A DNA stretch of 53,867 bases from Rhizobiaceae bacterium (GCA_017644105.1 JAEPMD010000014.1:1-53867), one strand, 5' to 3'; shown: positions 1 through 8,861, counted from the stretch's first letter. A program made the numbers and translations. The notes: generated by a model from the letters alone, not told the origin.

Positions 1-141
1 CCGGTTGAATATCAGACCGCAAATATTGAAGGAAAGGGGACTTTCCACCGTGTGCGTATCCAGGTTGGATCACGCGCGGAAGCAAATTCTTTATGTTCAC
101 GTTATAAATCGGCTGGTGGCAGCTGTTTCGTAGCGCGCTAA
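1..141 (+). CDS. SPOR-domain protein, C-terminal fragment (partial at left edge)
   Basis: The first 46 codons are open from base 1 and end with TAA at 139-141. The fragment reads 'FHRVRIQVGSRAEANSLC' and then 'SAGGSCFVAR', the typical ending of a SPOR (sporulation-related repeat) domain, which binds denuded peptidoglycan at division sites. In Hyphomicrobiales a large SPOR protein usually sits directly upstream of nagZ, as here. Most of the gene lies outside the window, so its N-terminal architecture (usually one membrane helix and a long linker) cannot be seen. Confidence 0.75.
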   Translation, partial: PVEYQTANIEGKGTFHRVRIQVGSRAEANSLCSRYKSAGGSCFVAR

Positions 142-204
142 GACGAGCAAACACCTCATTTAATTGATCTTTGCATGATCTTGCTCATGGGATAGGATTT
201 TCCC

Positions 205-1251
205 ATGAGCGAATCAATTATTATTCCTGATGGCAAGGTGAAAGCAGCGATATTTGGCTGTTCCGGCCTCACGTTGACGGAAGCCGAAAGACAATTCTTT
301 TCAGAACAAAAGCCTTTTGGTTTTATCCTTTTTAGCCGCAATATAGATAACCCAGAGCAAATTCGAGCTTTAACGCATGAATTTGCCGAATGTGTCGGTA
401 ATCCAGACGTACCTGTTTTAATCGACCAAGAAGGTGGACGAGTCCAAAGATTGCGCCCGCCTTTGGCAGAAAACTATCCTCATGCATGGCAATTGGGAGA
501 GATCTACCAGACAGATAAAGGCATGGGAGCGCACGCCGTTTGGTTGATGTCGCGTCTGCATGCTTTTGATTTGCTTAAATTGGGTATCAATGTTGATTGT
601 TTGCCGGTGCTTGATGTTCCTACGCCTGAGGGGCACGAAGTCATTGGTAAACGCGCCTATGGTGATGAGCCGGAAATTGTCTCAGAACTCGGCCAGGTCG
701 CTGCAAATGGTTTGAAAGAGGGTGGCGTACTTCCTGTCATCAAACACATACCAGGCCATGGTCGTGCGGCAGCCGATACGCATTTAGAACTTCCAACGGT
801 TGATGCTGGGCTAAATGAATTGATCGCCAAAGATTTTGAGCCTTTTAAGCGGCTTTCATCGGAATTGATGGCGATGACAGCGCATGTGGTTTACTCCGCG
901 ATTGATCCTGATGAACCAGCGACCACGTCAAAGATTGCTATTGAAGAATATATCCGCGGTTTGATTGGGTTCGACGGGCTGTTGATGTCTGATGATGTTT
1001 CCATGAATGCACTTTCTGGGGATTTCTCTGAAAGAACATCGAAAATCTTTGCCGCAGGTTGCGATATCGTCTTACATTGTAATGGTGATATGGCTGAGAT
1101 GCAGGCCGTTGCGGCAAATACGCCTGTTTTAACCGGGCAAGCGTTGGATAGAGCAAATGCGGTCTTGGCGGCGTTTCAAGAGCCAGACAGTCACAACGAG
1201 GCAGCTTTGCGTGCAGAGTTCAAAGAGATACTGGAGCAATTGATCCCGTAG
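205..1251 (+). CDS. nagZ: beta-N-acetylhexosaminidase NagZ
   Basis: Cytoplasmic family-3 glycoside hydrolase that removes GlcNAc from 1,6-anhydroMurNAc peptides during peptidoglycan recycling. It is 348 aa, the normal length for the single-domain bacterial NagZ. 'IDQEGGRVQRL' (residues 73-83) is the substrate-loop signature. 'KHIPGHGRAAADTH' (180-193) carries the flexible-loop Asp/His dyad, and 'SDDVSMNAL' (262-270) holds the nucleophilic Asp. The ATG at 205 is preceded by a GGATAGGA-like ribosome site. A SPOR protein lies upstream and scpA starts 39 bp downstream on the same strand, so co-transcription is likely. The protein can affect AmpC-type beta-lactamase induction where AmpR is present; no ampR is visible here. 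Confidence 0.95.
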   Translation: MSESIIIPDGKVKAAIFGCSGLTLTEAERQFFSEQKPFGFILFSRNIDNPEQIRALTHEFAECVGNPDVPVLIDQEGGRVQRLRPPLAENYPHAWQLGEIYQTDKGMGAHAVWLMSRLHAFDLLKLGINVDCLPVLDVPTPEGHEVIGKRAYGDEPEIVSELGQVAANGLKEGGVLPVIKHIPGHGRAAADTHLELPTVDAGLNELIAKDFEPFKRLSSELMAMTAHVVYSAIDPDEPATTSKIAIEEYIRGLIGFDGLLMSDDVSMNALSGDFSERTSKIFAAGCDIVLHCNGDMAEMQAVAANTPVLTGQALDRANAVLAAFQEPDSHNEAALRAEFKEILEQLIP

Positions 1252-1290
1252 ACCTTTATCAATGCACGTGACATCGATGGGGACAATCGT

Positions 1291-2217
1291 GTGTCAAACG
1301 ACAAAGAGATTGGTTTAGATCTGACCCAAGGTCAGTCAGTGGATGAGGTGAATACTGGTTCCTCCCGTCACAAGGATGCGGGTTCCCCGAATAAGCGCGC
1401 ACCTATGGATAAATTGTGGGAAGAGCAGGATAGAGCTCTCAGCGACAAGAGTTTAATGGTGGACCTTGATGGTTTTGAAGGACCGCTCGATCTCCTTTTG
1501 CATCTTGCGCGCACACAAAAGGTGGATCTTGCAAAGATCTCAGTGCTGGCTTTGGCCGAGCAATATCTTGCTTTTGTTGAAGATGCGCGAAAACTTCGCC
1601 TTGAATTGGCCGCGGACTATCTTGTGATGGCGGCCTGGCTTGCTTTTTTGAAATCAAAACTCCTTATACCTCAAAAATCGGATGAGGAAGAGCAATCCGG
1701 TGAAGAAATGGCGCAAGCTTTGGCGTTTCGTCTTAAGCGTCTGGAGGCTATGCGTGAAGCGGCAACGCGTCTTATTAACCGCAATCGTCTTGGACGCGAT
1801 ATATTTGTGCGCGGCATGCCAGAACCTATTGTGATTGAAAAGACGTCTGATTATGAGGCGTCTCTCTACGATTTATTGACAGCTTATGCATCACAGCGCC
1901 AACGAAATTCATTGTCGCTGGTGACGATCGCCAAACGCAAGGTTTGGTCGCTCGGGGATGCGCGCGGAATATTATCGCGGATCGTGGGTCAAATTGATGA
2001 TTGGACGGCACTTGATCAGTTCCTGCTGAAATATTTGCATGAGGATGAAGATGAAAGACGCACAGCGCTCGCGAGCTCGTTTGCTGCTTCTTTAGAGATG
2101 GTGCGTGAAGGGAAGCTCGATATCCGTCAGGACGGGCTTTTTGCACCGATATTTTTGCGGAATTCAACGCGAAACAAGACAATTCAAGACCCAGATGCTA
2201 TAAGCGCGGATAGTTAG
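1291..2217 (+). CDS. scpA: segregation and condensation protein A
   Basis: Kleisin subunit of the Smc-ScpAB condensin that compacts and segregates the chromosome. The kleisin core begins with 'VDLDGFEGPLDLLLHLARTQ' near residues 57-76, and the C-terminal winged-helix part ends near residue 290. The start is GTG at 1291, with GGGGAC about 8 bases upstream. An extra 50 or so charged N-terminal residues precede the conserved core, so a downstream ATG (codon 39) is a possible alternative. scpB follows after 10 bp, the usual pairing. No smc gene is in the window. Confidence 0.93.
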   Translation: MSNDKEIGLDLTQGQSVDEVNTGSSRHKDAGSPNKRAPMDKLWEEQDRALSDKSLMVDLDGFEGPLDLLLHLARTQKVDLAKISVLALAEQYLAFVEDARKLRLELAADYLVMAAWLAFLKSKLLIPQKSDEEEQSGEEMAQALAFRLKRLEAMREAATRLINRNRLGRDIFVRGMPEPIVIEKTSDYEASLYDLLTAYASQRQRNSLSLVTIAKRKVWSLGDARGILSRIVGQIDDWTALDQFLLKYLHEDEDERRTALASSFAASLEMVREGKLDIRQDGLFAPIFLRNSTRNKTIQDPDAISADS

Positions 2218-2227
2218 GAGTACGACG

Positions 2228-3007
2228 ATGGACGAGGAAAACGGTATTGATGGTGCGGGTGAACCTGTGCATGATTTTGATCATGACGGTTTAGACGATC
2301 AATCTGGCCATTATGAAGGCCCATCTGACAGTGCGATTGATGCCTTGCGTGACCATGCGCTTAAAGATGCTGAGCGTATTGCCGAAGCCTTGGTGTTTGC
2401 CTCTGCTACACCTGTGCCGCAAAAAGATATTGCGGACAAATTGCCCAAAGATATTGATGCAGACCTCGTTATGCAGAGATTGTCGGACTTTTATGCCGAT
2501 CGAGGGGTAAATTTACTTAAGGTGGATGACGCTTGGGCGTTTCGAACTTCCGCGGACTTATCATTCCTTATCAGGCGCGATGAAACGGAAGTTAAAAAGC
2601 TCTCTCGCGCAGCGTTGGAAGTGCTTGCCATCATTGCTTATCATCAACCTGTCACAAGAGCTGAGATTGAGGAAGTGCGTGGAGTTGCGACATCCAAAGG
2701 CACGCTTGATGTGTTGATGGAGGCTGGTTGGGTTCGTATGCGGGGACGCCGAAGAACACCTGGTCGCCCCGTTACTTATGGCACGAACCGCGATTTTCTT
2801 GATCATTTTGGCCTTGAAACGCTTCGGGATCTTCCTGGTTTGGATGAACTTAAGGGTTCAGGATTGCTTTCAAATCGCATTCCATCGAATTTCCAGGTTC
2901 CAATGCCATTTGATGATGATCAGCTGACAGAAGACGAAGATCCGCTCACACAAATGGACATCGAGGAGTTTGGGCTCTTGACACCGATGGGTGATGAGGT
3001 GAATTAG
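2228..3007 (+). CDS. scpB: segregation and condensation protein B
   Basis: Dimeric winged-helix partner that binds the ScpA kleisin in the Smc complex. The conserved stretch 'AALEVLAIIAYHQPVTRAEI' (about residues 128-147) and the following 'GTLDVLMEAGWVRMRGRRRT' are diagnostic. At 259 aa it is somewhat longer than minimal ScpB because of an acidic N-terminal 50 residues and an acidic C-terminal tail. The ATG at 2228 has TAGGAG about 6 bases upstream, so translation is probably coupled to scpA. Confidence 0.93.
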   Translation: MDEENGIDGAGEPVHDFDHDGLDDQSGHYEGPSDSAIDALRDHALKDAERIAEALVFASATPVPQKDIADKLPKDIDADLVMQRLSDFYADRGVNLLKVDDAWAFRTSADLSFLIRRDETEVKKLSRAALEVLAIIAYHQPVTRAEIEEVRGVATSKGTLDVLMEAGWVRMRGRRRTPGRPVTYGTNRDFLDHFGLETLRDLPGLDELKGSGLLSNRIPSNFQVPMPFDDDQLTEDEDPLTQMDIEEFGLLTPMGDEVN

Positions 3008-3056
3008 AGGCTATGATTATCTGGAAGCGTGTCTTCCTAGAAAGTAGCTTTGTTTT

Positions 3057-4160
3057 ATGAACGTAAAACCCGATCAAAACTCTGTTAAAAACACGATCCA
3101 AAAGACCGGTGTCAGCTTCGCTGCCAGTCTAGAGTTTCGTGATATCCACCATAAATATCATGGCAAGAACACCCTTCAAGGCATCAATTTAACCGTTGAA
3201 CCTGGGGAAGTTCTGTGTCTTTTGGGGCCGTCTGGTTCGGGTAAAACGACTTTACTTCGAATTGCAGCCGGCATTGAAAGGCAATCGCAAGGGAGCCTTT
3301 TCCTCAATGGTCAGGAAATTTGCAGCCCAAAATCTTCGTTGCCGCCTGAAAAACGTGGCATTGGTTTAATGTTTCAGGATTTTGCACTCTTTCCGCATAT
3401 GACTTTGCTGGAAAATACAAAATTTGGATTAACGGCATTGTCTGCATCAGCTGCGAAAGACCAGGCGCTTTTGGCGCTTAAACGCGTTGGTTTGGGGAGC
3501 TATGCAGACGCATATCCGCATTTGCTCTCCGGTGGTGAGCAGCAACGCGCAGCACTGGCGCGTGCCATTGCACCAAGACCTGCCGTCTTGCTTATGGATG
3601 AACCATTTTCAGGGCTCGACTCACGGCTTAAAGACGCCATTCGCAGTGATACCTTGTCGATTTTGCGTGAAGCACGCGCCACGTCGATTGTGGTTACCCA
3701 TGACGCAGAAGAGGCCATGCAAATGGCAGATCGGATTGCGCTGCTGCGGGATGGAAAGTTGGTTCAAGTGGGCACCGCGCGTGAGTTATATGAGCAGCCA
3801 GTAAATTTGTTTGCTGCAAGCTTCTTTTCTGATTTGAACGTTTTACCCGGAATTGTGAAGGACGGAATGGTGCAAACAGCGTTGGGTCAATTTGACGCCA
3901 AGCGCTTTAATGATGGTACAAAGCTCGATGTCGCGATCAGGCATTCAGGCATCACGGTTGCAAAGGGGCAGGGCGATTTACTTGCTCGTGTTGTTACGCG
4001 CAGATTTATGGGGCGACTTGAACAGCTCGGACTTGCTATTCCTGGTAGTGAAGAATTAATCAGCGCAAGCATCCGCGTAGGGCATTTGGCAGCTGATGCA
4101 ACTGATATTGAAATAAAAATCGACAAACGTGACGTATTCTTGTTTGAAACTCAGAGCTAA
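3057..4160 (+). CDS. ABC transporter ATP-binding protein (PotA/FbpC-like), orphan
   Basis: ATPase subunit of a binding-protein-dependent importer. Visible motifs: Walker A 'GPSGSGKT' (57-64), Q-loop 'FQDF' (Gln107), signature 'LSGGEQQR' (157-164), Walker B 'LLMDEP' (178-183), D-loop 'SGLD' and H-loop His215. The last 120 or so residues look like a TOBE-type regulatory domain, as in iron(III), polyamine or molybdate importers. No permease or binding-protein gene lies nearby; the gene sits between scpB and tatA. It must work with permeases encoded elsewhere or have another role. Substrate cannot be assigned. Confidence 0.85.
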   Translation: MNVKPDQNSVKNTIQKTGVSFAASLEFRDIHHKYHGKNTLQGINLTVEPGEVLCLLGPSGSGKTTLLRIAAGIERQSQGSLFLNGQEICSPKSSLPPEKRGIGLMFQDFALFPHMTLLENTKFGLTALSASAAKDQALLALKRVGLGSYADAYPHLLSGGEQQRAALARAIAPRPAVLLMDEPFSGLDSRLKDAIRSDTLSILREARATSIVVTHDAEEAMQMADRIALLRDGKLVQVGTARELYEQPVNLFAASFFSDLNVLPGIVKDGMVQTALGQFDAKRFNDGTKLDVAIRHSGITVAKGQGDLLARVVTRRFMGRLEQLGLAIPGSEELISASIRVGHLAADATDIEIKIDKRDVFLFETQS

Positions 4161-4198
4161 ATGGCCTACATAACAGAAAAGAAAATTAGGAGTATATA

Positions 4199-4396
4199 AT
4201 GGGAAATATCGGTCCATTACAGATTGTCATTATCTTATTGGTTGTTTTGTTGTTTTTCGGCCGTGGCAAAATCCCACAATTGATGGGTGATGTTGCCAAA
4301 GGCATTAAGAGCTTTAAGAGCGGCATGAAAGAAGAAGAAACAGCGGAAACAGACGCTAAAACTGTTGAGCATCAGTCCGAGAAAGACAAAGCTTAA
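4199..4396 (+). CDS. tatA: twin-arginine translocase subunit TatA
   Basis: 65-residue single-span protein: membrane helix at about 5-21, the 'FFGRGKIPQLMGD' hinge, an amphipathic helix ('VAKGIKSFKSGM') and an acidic tail. TatA oligomers form the pore through which folded twin-arginine substrates cross the inner membrane. The ATG at 4199 has a strong TTAGGAG site 7 bases upstream, stronger than that of tatB, which fits the higher TatA copy number known for this system. Confidence 0.95.
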   Translation: MGNIGPLQIVIILLVVLLFFGRGKIPQLMGDVAKGIKSFKSGMKEEETAETDAKTVEHQSEKDKA

Positions 4397-4430
4397 TTCC
4401 TTTTCTATAGGCTTTGTTTTGGGGAATTAG
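4387..4430 (+). promoter_or_regulatory. interleaved helices between tatA and tatB
   Basis: Two complementary pairs interleave across the tatA stop codon and the tatB leader: CAAAGC (4387-4392) with GCTTTG (4411-4416), and TTAATTCC (4393-4400) with GGAATTAG (4423-4430, one G-U pair). The second 3' arm contains the only purine-rich ribosome-site candidate for tatB (GGGGAA). Pairing could reduce tatB translation relative to tatA. The helices are seen in the sequence; the function is inferred and chance is not excluded. Confidence 0.3.
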
Positions 4431-4434
4431 ATAG

Positions 4435-5160
4435 ATGCTAGATATTGGCTTTCCGGAGCTATTGGTCATTGCAGTTGTCCTTATTTTAGTGGTGGGTCCA
4501 AAAGACCTGCCGCCGATGTTGCGCGCTTTTGGCAAAACGGTGAAAAAATACCGCGGCATGGCAACTGACTTTAAAAATCAGTTCAATGAAGCGTTAGAAG
4601 AGTCCGAATTGGATGAGTTGCGGCAAGCTGCAAGCGACGTCAAAAATATGAATCCAATGAATAAGTTGAAGGATGCGGTTAATCCTTTGGCCGAAGTTGG
4701 CGAAGATATTAAATCGCATTTGGATGTCAAAGACGAAGATCTAGCCCCCGTTAAGCCTTGGAAACCAAAGCCGGAAGAAATCTCTGATGTCGCCCGTTCT
4801 GTCGGCGAAAAAGAGAAGGCTGCAAAGGCTGCGGCTGCAAAGAAGACGACGAGTTCAACCAGAAAGCCACGCACTTCGACCGCCAAATCGAGCACAGCTG
4901 CAACATCAAAAGCGCGAGCAAGTAAGGCAAAGGCTGCTGCTGCAAAACCTGCTGCTGCTAAGCCAGCAACTGCAAGCACATCTAAACCGGCTGCTGCTAA
5001 AAAGCCTGCGACACGCAAAGCGGCTACTGCAAAAACGGCAACCGCTAAAGCTTCAACTGCTAAAGCTTCGACTGCAAAGTCTTCTGTGAGCAAAACCACA
5101 CGCGCCAAAAACACTTCTGCGAAACCTAAAGCCAACACATCTAAAGCTGATAATTCATGA
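4435..5160 (+). CDS. tatB: Sec-independent translocase TatB with histone-H1-like tail
   Basis: Substrate-receptor subunit acting with TatC. The N-terminal 'MLDIGFPELLVIAVVLILVV' membrane helix, the 'GPKDLPPMLRAFGK' hinge and the long amphipathic helix (to about residue 60) identify TatB rather than TatA. It is 241 aa where 130-200 is common. From about residue 127 the rest is almost wholly Ala, Lys, Thr and Ser in KAAA, TAKAS and AKPA patterns, resembling the tail of histone H1 or other AlgP-like proteins. Upstream start context is weak (GGGGA 10 bases away). It overlaps tatC by 4 bp (ATGA). Confidence 0.93.
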   Translation: MLDIGFPELLVIAVVLILVVGPKDLPPMLRAFGKTVKKYRGMATDFKNQFNEALEESELDELRQAASDVKNMNPMNKLKDAVNPLAEVGEDIKSHLDVKDEDLAPVKPWKPKPEEISDVARSVGEKEKAAKAAAAKKTTSSTRKPRTSTAKSSTAATSKARASKAKAAAAKPAAAKPATASTSKPAAAKKPATRKAATAKTATAKASTAKASTAKSSVSKTTRAKNTSAKPKANTSKADNS

Positions 5161-5990
5161 GTGAAGAAAACCAAATTGACGATCAGCCGCAACCTCTGAT
5201 CGAGCACCTGATCGAATTGCGCCAGCGCCTGTTATGGGCGGTGGTTGGTTTCGTGATCGCTTTTATCTTTTGTTTTTACTTAGGCGCGCATATCTTCAAC
5301 GTTCTCGTCCAGCCTTACGAATGGGCGGTTGAATGGTCTGGACTTGACCCCACGAAGATCGAGCTGATTTTTACTGCGCCGCAGGAATTTTTCTTTACTC
5401 AGATTAAAATCGGTTTGTTTGGTGGATTGTTGCTGGCTTTTCCTATTATTGCCGCGCAGATTTACAAGTTTGTTGCACCGGGTCTTTACACCAATGAACG
5501 TTCTGCGTTTTTGCCGTTCTTGATTGCCGCGCCGATCCTCTTCTGCATTGGTGCAGCGATTGTGTATTTCTTTCTAATGCCAATGGCGATGTTGTTCTTT
5601 TTGGGAACGCAGCAAATCGGCGATGCTGACACAGTTGATATCACTTTGCTGCCCAAGGTTTCTGAATATCTAAGTTTGATCATGACGTTGATCTTCGCTT
5701 TTGGCTTGGTGTTCCAGCTTCCTGTTGTCACAACACTTCTCGCAAGGGCAGGGATGGTGACATCCTCCGGTCTTGCGACAAAACGTAAATATGCAATTGT
5801 ACTTGCTTTTATTGTCGCTGCTGTTCTCACACCGCCTGATCCTGTGTCTCAGTTGGGTCTTGCGCTTCCAACTATCCTTCTTTACGAAGTTGCCATCTAT
5901 GCCGCTCGAATCGTCGAACGGCAGAGAAAAGAAGCTTTGAAGCGATCGGGATATTCTGACGAAGAACTTGAAGAACAAGACAACGCATAG
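5157..5990 (+). CDS. tatC: twin-arginine translocase subunit TatC
   Basis: Polytopic (six-span) core of the Tat receptor; it recognises the twin-arginine signal. Seen: N-terminal 'LIEHLIELRQRLLWAVVGF' with the conserved HLxELR motif, 'FTAPQEFFFTQIKIG' in the first periplasmic cap, and 'ALPTILLYEVAIY' near the end. 277 aa is within the normal range. The start overlaps the tatB stop by four bases (ATGA), so translation is coupled; the trio forms a tatABC operon. Confidence 0.96.
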   Translation: MSEENQIDDQPQPLIEHLIELRQRLLWAVVGFVIAFIFCFYLGAHIFNVLVQPYEWAVEWSGLDPTKIELIFTAPQEFFFTQIKIGLFGGLLLAFPIIAAQIYKFVAPGLYTNERSAFLPFLIAAPILFCIGAAIVYFFLMPMAMLFFLGTQQIGDADTVDITLLPKVSEYLSLIMTLIFAFGLVFQLPVVTTLLARAGMVTSSGLATKRKYAIVLAFIVAAVLTPPDPVSQLGLALPTILLYEVAIYAARIVERQRKEALKRSGYSDEELEEQDNA

Positions 5991-6040
5991 AGATTAGAGC
6001 AATCTCTTAAATCAGAATATCTCATAACAGGACGAATGAC

Positions 6041-7324
6041 ATGCTCGATATCAAATGGATACGCGAAAACCCAAATCAATTGGATGATGCTTTAAAAGCG
6101 CGCGGGGCAGAACATCAATCTTCAAATGTATTGGCTGCAGACGAAAAACGTCGCGCCACCGTGCAAAAATTGCAGGATATGCAATCTCGACGCAACGCAG
6201 CTTCCAAGGAAATTGGCGCAGCAATGGGCCAGAAAGATTTCGACAAAGCGGAAGCTTTGAAGGCTGAAGTCGCAAAGCTAAAAGCCGATATGCAGTCTGT
6301 TGAAGAAGAAGCGCGTCTTGCTGATGAAGAAATGACAGCGCTTTTGGCATCCATTCCAAATGTGCCCTTAGATGATGTGCCCCACGGTTTGGACGAAGAT
6401 GACAATCGTGAAGAGCGCAAAGTCGGTGAAAAACCTGGCTGGAACCATCCTCCGAAAGAACATTTTGAAATTGGTGAAGAGCTTGGTCTGATGGACTTTG
6501 ATGCGGCTTCTGCCATGTCAGGTGCGCGCTTTAATGTCCTTAAAGGTGATTTGGCGCGGCTTGAGCGTGCGCTTGGTCAGTTTATGCTTGATCTGCATAT
6601 CACTGAAAACGGTCTAACCGAGGTCAATCCACCATTACTCGTGCGTGATGAAGCTTTGTTTGGTACTGGCCAATTGCCGAAATTTGCCGAGGATCTGTTT
6701 CACACAACAGATGGAAAATGGCTCATTCCAACGGCGGAAGTGTCATTGACGAACCTTGTTCGCGAGCAAATTGTTGATGCAGCGCAATTGCCGATGCGCT
6801 TTACCGCACTCACACCATGTTTCCGTTCAGAAGCTGGCTCTGCTGGTCGCGATACACGTGGCATGTTGCGTCAACACCAATTTATGAAGTGTGAGATGGT
6901 ATCTATCACAGATGCCGAAAGTTCACTGGATGAGCTTGAGCGCATGGTTGCGTGTGCTGAATTGGTACTGAGCAAGCTCGGCCTTCATTATCGCGTGGTT
7001 ACACTTTGCACTGGCGATATGGGCTTTGGTGCGCGCAAAACCTATGACATTGAAGTTTGGTTGCCGGGACAGGATGCTTATCGTGAAATTTCATCATGCT
7101 CTGTTTGTGGAGATTTTCAGGGCCGCCGGATGAATGCACGTTATCGCGCAGCAGATGAGAAGGGCACGAGTTTTGTTCATACTCTGAATGGATCTGGTGT
7201 GGCTGTTGGTCGCTGTCTGATTGCGGTGATGGAAAATTATCTAAATGAAGACGGTTCTGTCACAATTCCAGAGGTATTGGTGCCGTATATGGGTGGTGTT
7301 ACCAAGATCGAAAAACCAAGCTAA
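6041..7324 (+). CDS. serS: seryl-tRNA synthetase
   Basis: Class II synthetase charging tRNA-Ser (and tRNA-Sec where present). The N-terminal antiparallel coiled-coil arm (about residues 30-105) binds the long variable arm of tRNA-Ser. Motif 2 is visible as '[20 protein letters not shown]' (259-278), and motif 3 as '[17 protein letters not shown]' near 385-401. 427 aa is the usual length. It lies 50 bp after tatC on the same strand, a common alphaproteobacterial arrangement with surE next. Confidence 0.97.
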   Translation: MLDIKWIRENPNQLDDALKARGAEHQSSNVLAADEKRRATVQKLQDMQSRRNAASKEIGAAMGQKDFDKAEALKAEVAKLKADMQSVEEEARLADEEMTALLASIPNVPLDDVPHGLDEDDNREERKVGEKPGWNHPPKEHFEIGEELGLMDFDAASAMSGARFNVLKGDLARLERALGQFMLDLHITENGLTEVNPPLLVRDEALFGTGQLPKFAEDLFHTTDGKWLIPTAEVSLTNLVREQIVDAAQLPMRFTALTPCFRSEAGSAGRDTRGMLRQHQFMKCEMVSITDAESSLDELERMVACAELVLSKLGLHYRVVTLCTGDMGFGARKTYDIEVWLPGQDAYREISSCSVCGDFQGRRMNARYRAADEKGTSFVHTLNGSGVAVGRCLIAVMENYLNEDGSVTIPEVLVPYMGGVTKIEKPS

Positions 7325-7357
7325 TTCATTTTTCTATTTGAATTAGTTCAACTAATT
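7321..7357 (+). promoter_or_regulatory. overlapping AT-rich inverted repeats between serS and surE
   Basis: CTAATTCA (7321-7328) can pair with TGAATTAG (7339-7346). AATTAGT (7341-7347) can instead pair with ACTAATT (7351-7357). The two hairpins share bases 7341-7346 and therefore exclude each other. The first includes the serS stop codon. They lie 15 nt before the surE start. They could be a weak terminator or processing site, or chance in an AT-rich gap. Confidence 0.25.
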
Positions 7358-7371
7358 TATGAGAGATTATT

Positions 7372-8130
7372 GTGCGCATATTAATTACCAATGATGATGG
7401 GATAAACGCAGAAGGTCTCGAGGTTTTGCGCCGTGCTGCCCAGCTTATATCAGATGATGTCTGGGTTGTTGCGCCTGAAACCAATCAGAGCGGTGTTTCG
7501 CACGCATTATCGCTAACCCAGCCGCTTCGTGTTCGCCAGATTGAAGATAAAGTATTTGCTGTCAGTGGCACGCCAACTGACTGCGTGATTATTGCTGTTC
7601 GCCAAATCATGGATGTGCGGCCTGATCTTATTTTATCAGGTGTGAATGCGGGGCAAAATATTGCTGATCACATCACTTATTCCGGCACTGTTGCTGGAGC
7701 TCTTGAAGGTGCGATATTGGGTATTCGATCCATTGCGTTTTCTCAGGCGCATGATTGGTCAAAAGGACCGCATCCGATTAATTGGTCGGTGTCAGTTGAG
7801 CAAATTGAGAAGCTTTTACCGAAACTAATTGCTCTTGATATCCCATCGAGTTCTTTCCTCAATGTCAATTTCCCGATCAAGTTAACCGAGGACGGAGATC
7901 AGATTTCGATTTCTCGTCAGGCACACCGAATGCATGGTCTAGCAATCGAAGATCGTGTGGATGGTGTTGGTCGGCCTTATTATTGGCTAAAATTTGAGGA
8001 AACTACGCACGAGGTTTGTGATTCAACCGATATTTCGGCCTTGGAGTTTGGGAAAATCTCCATTACGCCTGTTCGGGTTGATATGACAGACCACGCGATC
8101 ATAACGAAATTGGAACAAGCGCTTTTATAA
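7372..8130 (+). CDS. surE: 5'/3'-nucleotidase SurE
   Basis: Metal-dependent phosphatase acting on nucleoside 5'- and 3'-monophosphates and short polyphosphate. It starts at GTG 7372 with 'MRILITNDDGINAEGLEVL', the Asp-Asp metal-binding signature at the N-terminus. 'SGTPTDCV' and 'SGVNAGQNIADHITYSGTVA' complete the active-site loops. 252 aa matches the family. The stop codon directly abuts the pcm start, so the two are co-expressed. Confidence 0.96.
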   Translation: MRILITNDDGINAEGLEVLRRAAQLISDDVWVVAPETNQSGVSHALSLTQPLRVRQIEDKVFAVSGTPTDCVIIAVRQIMDVRPDLILSGVNAGQNIADHITYSGTVAGALEGAILGIRSIAFSQAHDWSKGPHPINWSVSVEQIEKLLPKLIALDIPSSSFLNVNFPIKLTEDGDQISISRQAHRMHGLAIEDRVDGVGRPYYWLKFEETTHEVCDSTDISALEFGKISITPVRVDMTDHAIITKLEQALL

Positions 8131-8784
8131 ATGATTGATACAGCAATTGAAAAAGAAGGTTTAGCAGCACTGCTTTTGCGCTTAAGGGCAATGGGTGTTG
8201 ATAATAACCGGCTTTTAAGTGCTGTCGAAACCATCCCGCGCAGCGTATTTTTGTATCCTGAACTGCGGCCGGACGCCTATTCGTCAAAAATTATGCCGAT
8301 TGATTGTGGCGGATTTGCTGAATCGATTGATGTACTTGTGCGCATTCTCAATGAGTTGGATGTCCAATCCAATCATAAAGTGCTCGATATTGGATGTGGT
8401 TCAGGTTATTCAGCTGCCGTTTTGTCCAAATTGTCTGAACGCGTTTTGACCATCGACCGTTATAAGACCCACGTGAGGAATGCGACAGAGCGTTTTGAGC
8501 ATGTGGGCATAACCAATGTCGTTGCCAAACAGATGGACGGTTCGCAGGGCGTCGAGGGCGAGGGCATGTTTGATCGTATCCTCGTTACCGCAAGCTTTAA
8601 TGAAATGCCACGTCAATTTGTCGAGCATCTTACCTCCAGTGGTGTGATGATAGCACTGATGTCGCTAGGTGACGGACGCGCGCGTATTATGCGGTTGACC
8701 AAAATTGGTTCTCGCTTTGAACGTGAAGACTTATTTGAGATTCAAGACTCCCCGTTAATACCAAATTCCGCCGCCGCACTTTGA
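8131..8784 (+). CDS. pcm: protein-L-isoaspartate O-methyltransferase
   Basis: Repairs age-damaged proteins by methylating L-isoaspartyl residues with S-adenosylmethionine. The SAM-binding motif 'VLDIGCGSGYSAAVLSKL' is at 84-101; 'PRSVF' near 36-40 and the post-I acidic 'TIDRY' are typical. 217 aa is normal. The order surE-pcm-nlpD is the same as in gammaproteobacteria. The Phe/Asp substrate motif region is 'MPIDCGGFAES', slightly different from the usual 'PIGYGQTIS', so substrate specificity may differ. Confidence 0.88.
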   Translation: MIDTAIEKEGLAALLLRLRAMGVDNNRLLSAVETIPRSVFLYPELRPDAYSSKIMPIDCGGFAESIDVLVRILNELDVQSNHKVLDIGCGSGYSAAVLSKLSERVLTIDRYKTHVRNATERFEHVGITNVVAKQMDGSQGVEGEGMFDRILVTASFNEMPRQFVEHLTSSGVMIALMSLGDGRARIMRLTKIGSRFEREDLFEIQDSPLIPNSAAAL

Positions 8785-8847
8785 TGTGGTTAGGGCATGG
8801 TTAAAAAAATATAGTGTTTTTTTTGTAAATTTAACGCCTCAGTAACA

Positions 8848-8861
8848 TTAACGCGTTTTAA
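8848..8861. promoter_or_regulatory. near-consensus CtrA-like box upstream of nlpD-like gene
   Basis: TTAA-N6-TTAA, spanning an AACGCGTT palindrome, lies about 36 bp upstream of the lipoprotein start in a 112-bp AT-rich gap that otherwise holds no gene. The accepted CtrA consensus has a 7-base spacer, so this is one base short. Division-related LytM genes are plausible CtrA targets, but the call is weak. Confidence 0.25.

Noticed and set aside
4578-5207. 209-codon minus-strand frame opposite tatB
   Set aside because: It is the antisense reading of the Ala/Lys-rich tail, giving an artificial Leu/Ala/Val-rich protein. tatB and tatC explain the region.
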